Positions 17,583 through 26,291 are shown, counted from the first letter of the stretch. The stretch is 64,000 nucleotides of DNA from Marivita sp003149565 (GCF_965216415.1 NZ_CBDCFU010000002.1); one strand, 5' to 3'. Notes: generated by a model from the sequence alone, not told the origin. Made by a program: numbers and translations.

Positions 17583-18263
17583 ATGACGACCCCCTTCGAG
17601 CCCGAACGACGCAAACCCGGTCTGTTTTCACGACTTCGGGCCAGCTTCCTTACGGGTATCGTCGTGATTGCGCCAGTGAGCCTCACGATCTGGCTGATCT
17701 GGACGATCATGGGCTGGGTCGATGGTTTTGTGCTGCCGCTGGTGCCAAGCCGGTTCAATCCCGAACAATATATCGGCATCAACCTGCGTGGCGTGGGTGT
17801 GATCATCTTTCTGCTGTTCACGATCATTGTCGGCTGGGTCGCCAAGGGCCTGATTGGCCGCTCTCTGATCCGCTTTGCCGAAAGCCTTGTGGAACGTATG
17901 CCGGTGGTCCGCTCGATCTATAGCGGCGTGAAACAGATTGCCGAGACCATCTTTGCCCAATCCGAACGGAATTTCGAGAAAGCCTGTCTCATTCAATACC
18001 CGCGCAAAGGCATCTGGGCGATCGGCTTCATCTCGACGGACGCCCGTGGCGAAGTCGCCGTGCGGGCTGAAACAATGGGCAAACTGATCTCGGTCTTTGT
18101 GCCAACAACTCCGAACCCAACCTCCGGCTTTCTGCTCTTTTTCCCTGAAGAAGACGTCATTGAACTCGATATGAGCATCGAGGACGCCGCAAAGCTGGTG
18201 ATTTCTGCAGGGCTTGTCTATCCCAACGCCAAAGACCCAACACAACCCGCCAAGGCGGCCTAG
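17583..18263 (+). CDS. DUF502 family membrane protein
   Basis: 226 residues with two strong N-terminal membrane helices (about 22-45 and 75-100), separated by a short loop with GWVDGFVLPLVP, followed by a soluble domain with RMPVVRSIYSGVKQIAETIF and the GFLLFFPEEDVIELDMSIEDAAKLVISAG ending, broken here for length. These are diagnostic of DUF502; its function is unknown. Its TAG stop overlaps, on the other strand, a TAG that may have been the original stop of the convergent patatin gene (shared CTAG at 18260-18263). Confidence 0.85.
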   Translation: MTTPFEPERRKPGLFSRLRASFLTGIVVIAPVSLTIWLIWTIMGWVDGFVLPLVPSRFNPEQYIGINLRGVGVIIFLLFTIIVGWVAKGLIGRSLIRFAESLVERMPVVRSIYSGVKQIAETIFAQSERNFEKACLIQYPRKGIWAIGFISTDARGEVAVRAETMGKLISVFVPTTPNPTSGFLLFFPEEDVIELDMSIEDAAKLVISAGLVYPNAKDPTQPAKAA

Positions 18264-18511
18264 CCGAACATTTGACCAGATCGGCCGTCTGCCGCTGACC
18301 GAGATCGTCCTTGTGATGCGCAAGAAAAGTCCCTGCCGCACGGCGCCCTGCCTCTTTCAACTCGGCAATCACAGAAGGTACGGGCACAAGCTTGGTCGCC
18401 ACCGACAGATCGTTCATCAGATCGTCATCTGCAATCATATGCACCCTCAGATTTTTCATCGCGCCCTGCTGTATTTTGCCCTCTGAAATCAGACGCTGGA
18501 CAAATTCGATG

Positions 18512-18520
18512 GCGCGCAGC
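18512..18520. repeat. Left copy of IS target-site duplication
   Basis: GCGCGCAGC directly abuts the left end of the insertion sequence and is repeated exactly at 19702-19710. A 9-bp duplication fits IS4-family transposition. Confidence 0.93.
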
Positions 18521-19701
18521 CACGGTACACGACGCTGTTGCGTTGAGAGGCGATCTGGATTCGATTTTGAAGATTCTCTACCACAAGGATCTTCGCGATG
18601 TTCGAACGCCTTCTCGCCCCTCTGCTGGAAACGTTACGTCCGCATTTCGGCCTGAGCAAGACGCGGCTTGAAACCCTGGCGGTGTTGCTCGTTGGCTTGG
18701 CAAACTGTCGGACGGTCAACCTGTCGCATCTGGCAAGCCAGTTTCCGGGCGACGCCAAACATGAATCGAATTACCGCCGCCTGCAGCGCTTCTTCCAGTT
18801 TGTGCACTTGGACGGCGACGTCGCCGCGCGACTGATCATGCAGATGCTGAACTTGAACCGCCCCCGGTTGCTGGCGTTGGACCGAACGAATTGGAAGCTG
18901 GGATCGCGCGATGTGAACATCTTGGTCCTGGCCATCGTCACGCGCCGCTTCCGAGTGCCGCTCATGTGGACTCTTCTGGACCATGCAGGCAATTCGGCAA
19001 CTGCTCAGCGCATCGAGCTCATGGAGCGCTATCTGCGCTTGTTCGGGGCTACGTCTATCCGTGCTCTCTTGGCGGATCGAGAGTTCGTCGGCGCAGAGTG
19101 GATGAATTTTCTCAACAAAAACAATGTCCCTTTTGTCATCCGCCTCAAGGAGGACATGCTGATCCGTCTCGCAGACGGCAGTCGGCGCCAGTTTCGCACG
19201 CTGCTTCGAAAGCCCAGACGTGGCACTTGGGAAGGCTGGCTCATGGGCATGAACGGATCACCTGACAACCAACTGCGCTGCGCCGCCAAGCGCATCAAGG
19301 GCGGCGAACTGCTCATCGTCGCCACCAACCTGGATGACGCTGGACGTGGCCTGAACCTCTATCGCAAGCGGTGGAGGATTGAGTGCATGTTCGCTGACGC
19401 AAAGACACGTGGGTTCAATATCGAAGACACCCACATTACCGAACCTGACAAACTTGCGACCTTGCTCGTACTCGTCGCCCTCGCCGTCACATGGGCCTAT
19501 CGCTGCGCCACCCGCGTTATGGGACGCGGCGCCATTCGGAAAAAAGGACATGGAAGACGCGAAAAATCCTGGTTCCGAACAGGTCTTGATGCCCTGCGAA
19601 ACTGGATCATCCATCACCCGGGCCGCGCGCTCAATGCCTGGGCATGTAAATGCCCTCGAAGGATCATAAAGGCTGCAGAATGAGGCGAGTCGTGTACCGT
19701 G
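18521..19701 (+). mobile_element. IS4-family insertion sequence, 1181 bp, complete
   Basis: The ends are perfect 13-bp inverted repeats: CACGGTACACGAC at 18521-18533 and its complement GTCGTGTACCGTG at 19689-19701. A 9-bp direct repeat GCGCGCAGC flanks both ends. The element holds one intact transposase gene filling most of its length. Perfect ends, perfect duplication and an undamaged transposase frame point to a recent insertion. The name within the IS4 family cannot be given without a database match. Confidence 0.95.
18598..19683 (+). CDS. IS4-family transposase
   Basis: 361 residues with a DDE RNase-H fold. The first catalytic Asp is D95 (LALDRTNWKLG), the second D160 (ALLADREF), and the third acidic residue is E262 within the IS4-family signature Y-x2-R-x3-E-x6-K (Y255, R258, E262, K269 in YRKRWRIECMFADAK). 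The stop codon lies 5 bases before the right inverted repeat. Frame and catalytic residues are intact, so the element is probably still active. Confidence 0.95.
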   Translation: MFERLLAPLLETLRPHFGLSKTRLETLAVLLVGLANCRTVNLSHLASQFPGDAKHESNYRRLQRFFQFVHLDGDVAARLIMQMLNLNRPRLLALDRTNWKLGSRDVNILVLAIVTRRFRVPLMWTLLDHAGNSATAQRIELMERYLRLFGATSIRALLADREFVGAEWMNFLNKNNVPFVIRLKEDMLIRLADGSRRQFRTLLRKPRRGTWEGWLMGMNGSPDNQLRCAAKRIKGGELLIVATNLDDAGRGLNLYRKRWRIECMFADAKTRGFNIEDTHITEPDKLATLLVLVALAVTWAYRCATRVMGRGAIRKKGHGRREKSWFRTGLDALRNWIIHHPGRALNAWACKCPRRIIKAAE

Positions 19702-19710
19702 GCGCGCAGC
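19702..19710. repeat. Right copy of IS target-site duplication
   Basis: GCGCGCAGC, identical to 18512-18520 and directly abutting the right inverted repeat. Confidence 0.93.
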
Positions 19711-20564
19711 TCTCGGAGCAGAGATGAATTGAAACTGATCTCATTGATCCGGTTCTGGATCTCGTTCGGCATCACGGGCACGGAATCGCGCTCGAGCGGA
19801 TTGATGTTCACGATCACCACATCATCGGGCAAGTCATCCTCGAAAATTGGGAAAAGCGCAGGGTTGCCGGTATAGCCACCGTCCCAGAACGGTTCTACCA
19901 CACCGGTTTGCGGATCCTCGACCTCAACCGCCTGAAACAGCGTGGGCAGACAGGCCGAGGCCAGAATGCTTTTAGTGGTGATGGCGTCGCCTTCGAAAAT
20001 CCGCACTTTGCCGTCCCGCACCTGCGTGGCGCAGACATAAAGTTTCGGGCCCTCCATCGCACAGACCCGCCCGAAATCGAACTGGTCGACGATCTTCTCA
20101 AGCGGATTGTCGTAGAGCGGGCCCCAAGCATAAGGCGACAGCATTCGACCGAAAGTATCACTCAGTTGATAGACCGGCGAAAACTCGATGCTTTTGCTGA
20201 TGAAACCGGGAGTTGGTAACCACGCCTGCATCCATTTCGGCAGCGCAAGGTCATCCAGTCGCGCCACCTGCGCCCAAAGCCAGTCCAGATTGTCCCGCGC
20301 ACCCTGCCGCCCGTTCTTCAGCCAGCCAGCCTTGAGCGCCGCCCCGTTCAGCGCCCCGGCAGATGTGCCGGTGATTGCTGCGATCTCCAGATCGTCCTCT
20401 TCCAGCAGCCGGTCCAGCACGCCCCACGTAAACGCGCCATGCGCGCCGCCGCCCTGGAGGGCAAGATTGATCTTTACCATACGCTGACCTGCTCTTTCAT
20501 CGTACCCGATAAACGCCGGGGACCGCGAGGGTCTGGCCCCTCGCACCTCGCCCGGCATGCGTGT

Positions 20565-21338
20565 TCAGAGGGCGGTCCAGCCCCCATCAACCGAGATCGT
20601 CGTCCCCGTGATCTGCGCCGCCGCGTCAGAGCACAAGAACACCGCTGTGCCGCCGATCTGCTCGACCGTGGCGAACTCTTTGGACGGTTGGCGTTCCAGA
20701 ATGACCTTCTGGGTGACCTCTTCCTCACTCATTTCGTATTTCTTGGCCGTGTCGGGGATCTGCGCCTCGACCAGCGGGGTCAGCACATAGCCCGGACAGA
20801 TCGCGTTGCAGGTGATCGGCTCGCGCGCGGTTTCCAAGGCCGTCGTCTTCGAAAGACCGACAACCCCATGCTTGGCCGCGATATAGGCGGATTTGAAGGG
20901 CGACGCGGTCAACCCGTGGGCACTGGCGATGTTGATCACACGGCCCCAGCCGGCTTCGCGCATCATCGGCAGTGCCGCGGCGGTGGTGTGAAACGCCGAA
21001 CTCAGGTTGATCGCTATGATCGCATCCCATTTCTCGATCGGGAATTCGTCGATCGGGGCCACATGCTGAATGCCCGCATTGTTCACAAGGATATCGCAGG
21101 TCCCTGCCTGTTCGATCAACGCGCGGCACTGATCCGGTTTCGACATATCCGCCTGAATGTAGCGTACCGAGACGCCGTGTTCCTTGGCAATCGCATCGGC
21201 CAGCGCATGGTCCTCCGGGGTGTCGGTGAACGAATTGATCACCACATCCGCCCCGGCGCGCGCCAGTTCATGCGCGACACCCAGACCAATGCCGGAATTC
21301 GATCCGGTGATGACAGCGGTTTTCCCTTTCAGCGACAT
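20565..21338 (-). CDS. bdhA: 3-hydroxybutyrate dehydrogenase
   Basis: 257-residue short-chain dehydrogenase: cofactor motif TGSNSGIGLG near the start, NNAG (LVNNAGIQHV), catalytic S and Y-x3-K in AHGLTASPFKSAYIAAKHG, and PGYVLTPLVEAQIPDTA. The IQHVAPIDEFP and C-terminal SVDGGWTAL match the D-3-hydroxybutyrate dehydrogenase subgroup. It interconverts D-3-hydroxybutyrate and acetoacetate with NAD, in ketone-body or polyhydroxybutyrate turnover. The broken patatin gene follows 84 bases downstream on the same strand. Confidence 0.93.
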   Translation of the reverse strand: MSLKGKTAVITGSNSGIGLGVAHELARAGADVVINSFTDTPEDHALADAIAKEHGVSVRYIQADMSKPDQCRALIEQAGTCDILVNNAGIQHVAPIDEFPIEKWDAIIAINLSSAFHTTAAALPMMREAGWGRVINIASAHGLTASPFKSAYIAAKHGVVGLSKTTALETAREPITCNAICPGYVLTPLVEAQIPDTAKKYEMSEEEVTQKVILERQPSKEFATVEQIGGTAVFLCSDAAAQITGTTISVDGGWTAL

Positions 21339-21415
21339 GATCGCTCCTTTCGTCGTGTTTGCTTGTGCAGCACGCTACATGCTGCAACTGCATAACACAA
21401 AGGAAGCTTGTCGGT

Positions 21416-21784
21416 TCACGCTTCGGGCGGTTGAGGTCCAAAGAAACCGATGATCTCGGTCAATCGGCCATCCGCACCGACACGACCACAGTCGATCCCT
21501 TGCACCGGAACCGATCCATCCGGCAACATCATGCGCCAGGCAAACCGGATGCGGTCGTGATGCGCATCCACTCCCGTGGTCAACTCGATTTGAGCGCCCG
21601 GAAACTGCGCATGAACCTGTCCAATATGCGCCACCAGCGAATCGCGCCCCCGCGCCTCGCCCGAGGGATCTTGATACAGGCCATCCTCTGCCCATGCCTC
21701 CTCAAGCAAAGCGCGGCGGTCCTCTTCGTCTCGCGCGCACCAAGCGTCGCAATAAGCCTTTAGAACTTGGGTTAAGCTGTCCAT
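21416..21784 (-). CDS. SnoaL/NTF2-like family protein
   Basis: About 122 residues starting MDSLTQVLKAYCDAWCARDEE, with GLYQDPSGEARGRDSLVAHI and a FAWRMMLPDGSVPVQGIDCG strand pattern of the SnoaL-like cystatin fold. Members bind small hydrophobic ligands or catalyse varied reactions; no specific role can be given. The start is chosen at 21784 because CAGGAG lies 8 bases ahead of it, whereas a longer frame would run into the upstream terminator hairpin. It is in line with bdhA, 77 bases upstream of it. Confidence 0.75.
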   Translation of the reverse strand: MDSLTQVLKAYCDAWCARDEEDRRALLEEAWAEDGLYQDPSGEARGRDSLVAHIGQVHAQFPGAQIELTTGVDAHHDRIRFAWRMMLPDGSVPVQGIDCGRVGADGRLTEIIGFFGPQPPEA

Positions 21785-21836
21785 GATCGTGCTCCTGCTG
21801 TTGGTGCAGCCTTGCAGATCCCGTGCGTTTTCAGAA

Positions 21837-21865
21837 GAAAAAAACCCCGGCACGAAGCCGGGGTT
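21837..21865 (-). terminator. Rho-independent terminator of the candidate small RNA
   Basis: A 9-bp stem AACCCCGGC/GCCGGGGTT (21843-21851 with 21857-21865) with a 5-base loop; on the minus strand it is followed by a T run (21844 to 21838). Confidence 0.88.
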
Positions 21866-21912
21866 AAGTTATTGAGGCAGGTTTCATACAGGCAAGAAAC
21901 CTATCGAGCAGT
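21837..21912 (-). ncRNA. Candidate small RNA of about 76 nt
   Basis: On the minus strand a -35 box TTGGAT (21947-21942) and a -10 box TATAAG (21924-21919) are exactly 17 bases apart, predicting a start near 21912. The transcript would contain a perfect 7-bp hairpin AGGTTTC/GAAACCT (21902-21896 with 21885-21879), a single-stranded linker and a strong terminator hairpin ending in seven U. There is no open frame with a ribosome site in it. The terminator cannot serve any known gene, because the gene to the right (22027) is transcribed the other way. No known Rfam family is recognised. Confidence 0.6.
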
Positions 21913-22026
21913 AACTCCCTTATAGGCAATCTTTCGCAGCGATCCAAGCTAAAAGTTTGAAAAGCCACAAAAGCCTCGTTACCGTCTCGATCAACAAAAC
22001 AAGGGCAGACAGGGATTGTTGCGCAA

Positions 22027-23844
22027 ATGAGATCGGTTTTTTTCTTCAAACGGCACTTGAGCATTGTCGCCACGACACTTGCGTTTAGCGCGCACGCCGC
22101 ACTGGCTGATCCGCAACACGGCATAGCTATGTATGGCGACCCTATGCTTCCACCGGATTTTGTGTCGTTGCCCTATGCCAACCCCGACGCGCCCACAGGC
22201 GGGCGCATTGTCACCGGAGAGGTTGGGAGCTTCGACAGCTTGAACCCGCACATAGCCAAGGGATCGGTCCCGTGGCAATTGCGCTTTCTGGCCTATGAAA
22301 GCCTGATGGGCCGGAATTGGGACGAACCCTTCACGCTCTACGCCTTATTGGCCGAATCAATTGAGGTTGGCGAAAACCGGGAATGGGTCGAATTTGTCAT
22401 CCGCGAAGAAGCCCGGTTCTCAGATGGCAGCCCGGTCACCGTTGAGGACGTGATGTGGTCTTACGAGACCCTCGGCACCGTTGGGCATCCCCGATATCAC
22501 GGGGCGTGGAACAAAATTGCGTCGATGGAGCAGACTGGCCCGCGTAGCATCCGTTTCACTTTCAACGAGGAAGATCCCGAAATGGCGCTTCTGATCGGCA
22601 TGCGTCCGATCCTCAAAAAGGCTCAATGGGAAGGCAAAGAGTTCGACGCCTCTGGTATCGACGAGATCCCGATTTCCACGGCGCCTTACGTGATTGACGA
22701 TTTCGAGGCGGGCCGTTTTGTCAGCCTCAAGCGGAACCCAGATTATTGGGGCAAAGACGTCAATTTCATGCGTGGGCAGGCCAATCTTGACGAGATTCGC
22801 ATGGAATTTTACGGCGACGGCACCGCCATGTTCGAAGCGTTCAAGGCAGGTGCGTTGAACTCCAGCCGCGAATTCAGCGCCGAGAAATGGGACACCCAAT
22901 ATGATTTCCCGGCGATTGACCGGGGCGACGTGGTGAAATCGGTGCTGCCGCACGAGCGCCCGTCAGGTATGACCGGCTTCGTGATGAACACACGGACCCC
23001 CGCGTTCAAAGACTGGCGCGTGCGAGATGCCATGCTGCACGCCTTCAACTTTGAATACATCAATGAAACCATGACCGGCTCCAAGCAGCCTCGCATCACA
23101 AGCTATTTCTCGAATTCTGTGCTTGGCATGCAGGATGGCGCTGCAGACGGCCGGGTTCGCGAATTGCTTGAGCCATTTCAAGACGAACTGCTCCCCGGCG
23201 CGCTGGACGGCTACAGCCTGCCGCAAAGTGACGGCAGCGAGCGCAACCGCGCAAATATCCGTCAGGCGATCTCCATGATGGAAGAGGCCGGCTACACCAT
23301 CGAAGATGGTCGGATGGTTGGCCCGGACGGAACCCCTTTCACCTTTGAAATCGTTCTGAAGCAAGGCAGCACCGAAGAGCAGTCGATTATTGATCTGTTC
23401 GTGCAGGCTCTTGAACGCATGGGTATTACACCCACCGTAACGACGATCGACAACGCCCAGTATCGCGAACGCGTGAACGCCTATGATTTCGACATGACCT
23501 ACAATCGCTGGGGTCTGTCGCTGAGCCCGGGAAATGAACAGAAGCTCTACTGGGGCTGTGACGGTGTCGAGGCAGAAGGCACGCGCAACTACATGGGCAT
23601 GTGTTCCCAAGCCGCCGAGGCGATGATCGACGAGATCCTGAACTCCGAGAGCCGCGACGATTTCATCGCCGCAACCCGTGCGCTTGACCGGGTGCTGACC
23701 ACGGGGCGCTATGTCATTCCAATCTACCAATGGAACATCAGCCGTATCGCCCATGTCAAAGAGCTTAAATATCCCGAAGAACTTCCGATCTATGGCGATT
23801 GGATCGGCTGGCAGCCGAATGTGTGGTGGTGGGAAGAGGAGTAA
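22027..23844 (+). CDS. Extracellular solute-binding protein, oligopeptide type (YejA-like)
   Basis: 605 residues: signal peptide (about 1-27, ending HAALA), then a family-5 binding-protein domain with FDSLNPHIAKGS, FVIREEARFSDGSPVTVEDV and SLKRNPDYWGK, close to the YejA / microcin C-type group. It would capture peptides in the periplasm for an ABC importer. No permease or ATPase gene adjoins, so its partners must be elsewhere. The entericidin-like ORF follows 6 bases downstream. Confidence 0.9.
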   Translation: MRSVFFFKRHLSIVATTLAFSAHAALADPQHGIAMYGDPMLPPDFVSLPYANPDAPTGGRIVTGEVGSFDSLNPHIAKGSVPWQLRFLAYESLMGRNWDEPFTLYALLAESIEVGENREWVEFVIREEARFSDGSPVTVEDVMWSYETLGTVGHPRYHGAWNKIASMEQTGPRSIRFTFNEEDPEMALLIGMRPILKKAQWEGKEFDASGIDEIPISTAPYVIDDFEAGRFVSLKRNPDYWGKDVNFMRGQANLDEIRMEFYGDGTAMFEAFKAGALNSSREFSAEKWDTQYDFPAIDRGDVVKSVLPHERPSGMTGFVMNTRTPAFKDWRVRDAMLHAFNFEYINETMTGSKQPRITSYFSNSVLGMQDGAADGRVRELLEPFQDELLPGALDGYSLPQSDGSERNRANIRQAISMMEEAGYTIEDGRMVGPDGTPFTFEIVLKQGSTEEQSIIDLFVQALERMGITPTVTTIDNAQYRERVNAYDFDMTYNRWGLSLSPGNEQKLYWGCDGVEAEGTRNYMGMCSQAAEAMIDEILNSESRDDFIAATRALDRVLTTGRYVIPIYQWNISRIAHVKELKYPEELPIYGDWIGWQPNVWWWEEE

Positions 23845-23850
23845 GTCCTC

Positions 23851-23967
23851 TTGCAACGCTGGCTATTGATATCACTTCTCGTAGGCGCGCTCAGCGCCTG
23901 CGCAACCGTGGACGGAATAGGTCAGGATATCTCGGCTGGCTCACGCACCGTTCAGAGCTGGTTCTGA
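23851..23967 (+). CDS. Entericidin-like small lipoprotein
   Basis: 38 codons starting with TTG: MQRWLLISLLVGALSACATV then DGIGQDISAGSRTVQSWF. It has a lipoprotein signal peptide with lipobox LSAC and the entericidin signature TVDGIGQDISAGSRTV. Entericidins A/B of E. coli are an antidote/toxin lipoprotein pair; in alphaproteobacteria single copies are common and their role is unclear. AGAGGAG (about 23835-23841) supports this start, and the gene follows the binding-protein stop by 6 bases. It is short and uses a rare start, so automatic callers may miss it. Confidence 0.85.
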   Translation: MQRWLLISLLVGALSACATVDGIGQDISAGSRTVQSWF

Positions 23968-24017
23968 CTGCCGCGCTTTCTTAAATTTTTTTACAAAGAA
24001 AAGTCATTCTTCGCGAA

Positions 24018-24641
24018 TTACGAAGAAAGAGACGTGACCCAAAGAATGCTTGCGTCGTCGTCAGATACCGAGATTACATTGTGACCCATTGTGGCGTCGT
24101 AATAAGCACTGTCCCCGCGTCGCATCTCAACGGGTTCGTAAAACTCTGTGTAAAGCCGGATCACTCCGGTCAGAACATACAGAAACTCTTCGCCGTCATG
24201 GCGCACCCAACCGTCGAATTCCTCCACGGACCGCGCCCGCACCCGCGCACGATAGGGGAGCATTTGCTTCTTGGTCAGGTTTTCTGCCAAAAGCTCGTGT
24301 TCATAGGTGGTTGTCGCGTGATGCTGCCCCTGCCCGCTCGGCGTGACGACCATGCGGCCATTGACCTTTTCCCTCTGAGGCGGTGTGAACAGCTGCGGCA
24401 CGCTGATCTGCAATCCAGTCGCCAGTTTTCGCAAAGCATCGTAGGTCGGCGACATCTGTCCGTTCTCGATCTTCGACAACGTCGACCGCGCCAGCCCGGC
24501 CTGCTGCGCGGCTTGTTCCAACGTCCAGTTGCGCGCCTTCCGCAGGTCGCGCACGCGCTCGCCAAGGTTCAAGACCTCAGGCTGGTCAAGTTCTCCGCTG
24601 TCACGGGCGATGCGGATCAGGTTCTTTGGATCATCGGACAT
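24018..24641 (-). CDS. XRE-family regulator with C-terminal cupin domain
   Basis: About 207 residues from ATG 24641. The helix-turn-helix spans roughly 26-85 (LGERVRDLRKARNWTLEQAA, then GLARSTLSKIENGQMSP), and the C-terminal half is a cupin with HDGEEFLYVLTGVI and RRGDSAYYDATMGHNV. This HTH-cupin family senses small ligands and usually represses neighbouring catabolic genes. It diverges from the acyl-CoA synthetase gene across 78 bases, so that gene is the likely target. An open frame extends upstream to 24881, but it overlaps the neighbour's start region. Confidence 0.88.
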   Translation of the reverse strand: MSDDPKNLIRIARDSGELDQPEVLNLGERVRDLRKARNWTLEQAAQQAGLARSTLSKIENGQMSPTYDALRKLATGLQISVPQLFTPPQREKVNGRMVVTPSGQGQHHATTTYEHELLAENLTKKQMLPYRARVRARSVEEFDGWVRHDGEEFLYVLTGVIRLYTEFYEPVEMRRGDSAYYDATMGHNVISVSDDDASILWVTSLSS

Positions 24642-24719
24642 GCGCTTTTCTATAGAGGCCCCTTGCCGCTCAGGCAACCAGCGCTTGCGACGGTTGGAAT
24701 TGAGGCCTAGGGCTGTGAT

Positions 24720-26228
24720 ATGACATCGCTTTTCGACACTGGACCCTATCCGCCCTGCCCGCCGGAGTTCAATCTGACGGCACATGTTCTTGGCAAGGCG
24801 GATCGCCTTTCCGACAAGATTGCCCTTGCTGTGGTCAAACCCACCGGCGCGCAGCGCTGGAGCTATGGCAAGCTTAAGCAATCCATTCTGGGCTGCGCTA
24901 CAGGACTGCTTGATGAAGGCCTGCGCCCTGGCGACCGGATGCTCATGCGGGTTGGCAACAGCGTCGAATTTCCTGTCGCATATCTGGCAGCCATTGCCGT
25001 GGGTATCGTCCCGATCCCGACCTCGGCGCAGTTGACGGCCTCAGAAGTTAAGGTCCTTATCGACATCACTGAACCCACCGTCGTGCTGCATGACGGCGAA
25101 ACTGCCTGTCCCGAGACGGTACGCATTATCCGTACGAATCAAATGACCGAATGGTACGGTCTGCCACCTGCAGAATATGACCGCGGCGATCCCAATAGGC
25201 TTGCCTATATCATCTTCACCTCTGGCACGTCAGGCACGCCTCGCGCCGTCTGCCATGCCCACCGAGCCATCTGGGCGCGCGGTATGATGTTCGATGGATG
25301 GTATGGGCTGACCGAGGCCGACCGTCTGATGCACGCCGGCGCGTTCAACTGGACCTACACATTGGGCACGGGGCTTCTGGATCCGTGGACCGCAGGTGCA
25401 ACGGCTGTAATCCCGGCAAAAGGCGTCGAACACGCACAGATCCCGCTGCTGCTCAAGCGACATGAGGCTACAATCTTTGCCGCGGCACCAGGCGTTTACC
25501 GAAATATCCTCAAGTCCGGCGCATTGGACGTTCCGAAACTGCGGCACGGCCTGTCAGCCGGCGAAAAACTGCTCGCATCCATCCGATCCGCATGGCACAA
25601 GGCCACTGGCCTTGGCGTCTACGAGGCGTTTGGCATGTCTGAATGCTCCACCTTCATTTCCACCGTCCCCGGCACCACCGGTCTTGCCCCCGAAAGCCTC
25701 GGCCACCCGCAATCCGGCCGCCGCATCGCGATCCTCGGAGAAGATGGCCCGGTGCCCCTTGGCGAAACCGGGGTCATTTCGGTGCACAAGTCCGATCCCG
25801 GTCTTATGCTCGGGTATCTGAACCAACCCGAAGCCACCGCATCCCGCTTTCAGGGAGAGTGGTTTCTCACCGGCGATCTTGGTGAAATGACGGAAAACAA
25901 AGACATTCTCTACCACGGTCGCGCCGACGACATGATGAACGCCGGTGGCTTTCGCGTCAGCCCTCTTGAAGTTGAGGCAGCGCTGCTCAGACATCCAGAT
26001 ATCCAGGATATCGGCGTCACAGATATCGAAATCAAAGCCGACACGCGGGTCATTGCGGCCTTTTATGTTGCTGACGATACCTTGGATACCGACCTGCTTT
26101 CCCAATTCGCGGCAGCCCACCTCGCCCGCTATAAACAGCCCCGGGTGTTCCGGCGTATTGCCGCGTTGCCGCGTAATGCCAACAACAAGCTGATGCGGCG
26201 CGCGCTACCCGACCAACCCGCGCTCTAG
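24720..26228 (+). CDS. Acyl-CoA synthetase (AMP-forming), benzoate-CoA-ligase-like
   Basis: 502 residues of the ANL superfamily: ATP-binding loop YIIFTSGTSGTPRAVCHAH (about 160-178; the usual lysine is arginine), AFGMSECSTFIS, the hinge WFLTGDLG with GRADDMMNAGGFRVSP, and the C-terminal catalytic lysine in LPRNANNKLMRR. It activates a carboxylic acid, probably aromatic or short-chain, as a CoA thioester. The substrate is not known. It is divergent from the XRE-cupin regulator, the usual arrangement for a locally controlled catabolic gene. Confidence 0.87.
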   Translation: MTSLFDTGPYPPCPPEFNLTAHVLGKADRLSDKIALAVVKPTGAQRWSYGKLKQSILGCATGLLDEGLRPGDRMLMRVGNSVEFPVAYLAAIAVGIVPIPTSAQLTASEVKVLIDITEPTVVLHDGETACPETVRIIRTNQMTEWYGLPPAEYDRGDPNRLAYIIFTSGTSGTPRAVCHAHRAIWARGMMFDGWYGLTEADRLMHAGAFNWTYTLGTGLLDPWTAGATAVIPAKGVEHAQIPLLLKRHEATIFAAAPGVYRNILKSGALDVPKLRHGLSAGEKLLASIRSAWHKATGLGVYEAFGMSECSTFISTVPGTTGLAPESLGHPQSGRRIAILGEDGPVPLGETGVISVHKSDPGLMLGYLNQPEATASRFQGEWFLTGDLGEMTENKDILYHGRADDMMNAGGFRVSPLEVEAALLRHPDIQDIGVTDIEIKADTRVIAAFYVADDTLDTDLLSQFAAAHLARYKQPRVFRRIAALPRNANNKLMRRALPDQPAL

Positions 26229-26291
26229 GCCCATGCTTATCATTCCGGACATGATCTGTTAGACGGACGGAAAGAATGGAAAGGAATTCAA

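Larger units (their letters stand above)
18260..20480 (-). pseudogene. Patatin-like phospholipase gene interrupted by an IS4-family element
   Basis: The 5-prime part (20480 down to 19702) encodes about 259 residues with the oxyanion motif GGGAHGAF at 10-17, nucleophile S40 in GTSAG and a WDGGYTGNP catalytic Asp, so it is a patatin-like serine lipase. The 3-prime part (18520 to about 18260) continues the same protein. Removing the IS and one copy of the 9-bp repeat joins RELRA to IEFVQRLISEGKIQQGAM in exact frame. With the IS in place the reading frame leaves the gene after RELRA, adding about 29 unrelated residues. The catalytic residues are all 5-prime, so a truncated enzyme is possible. The extreme 3-prime end reads VKCSARPP with no stop at the expected place; a 1-base shift would give VKMFG and TAG. 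It lies 84 bases downstream of bdhA. Confidence 0.92.

Noticed and set aside
17165..17845. A minus-strand frame spanning psuG and DUF502
   Set aside because: It crosses two well-supported plus-strand genes and has no ribosome site or recognisable product.
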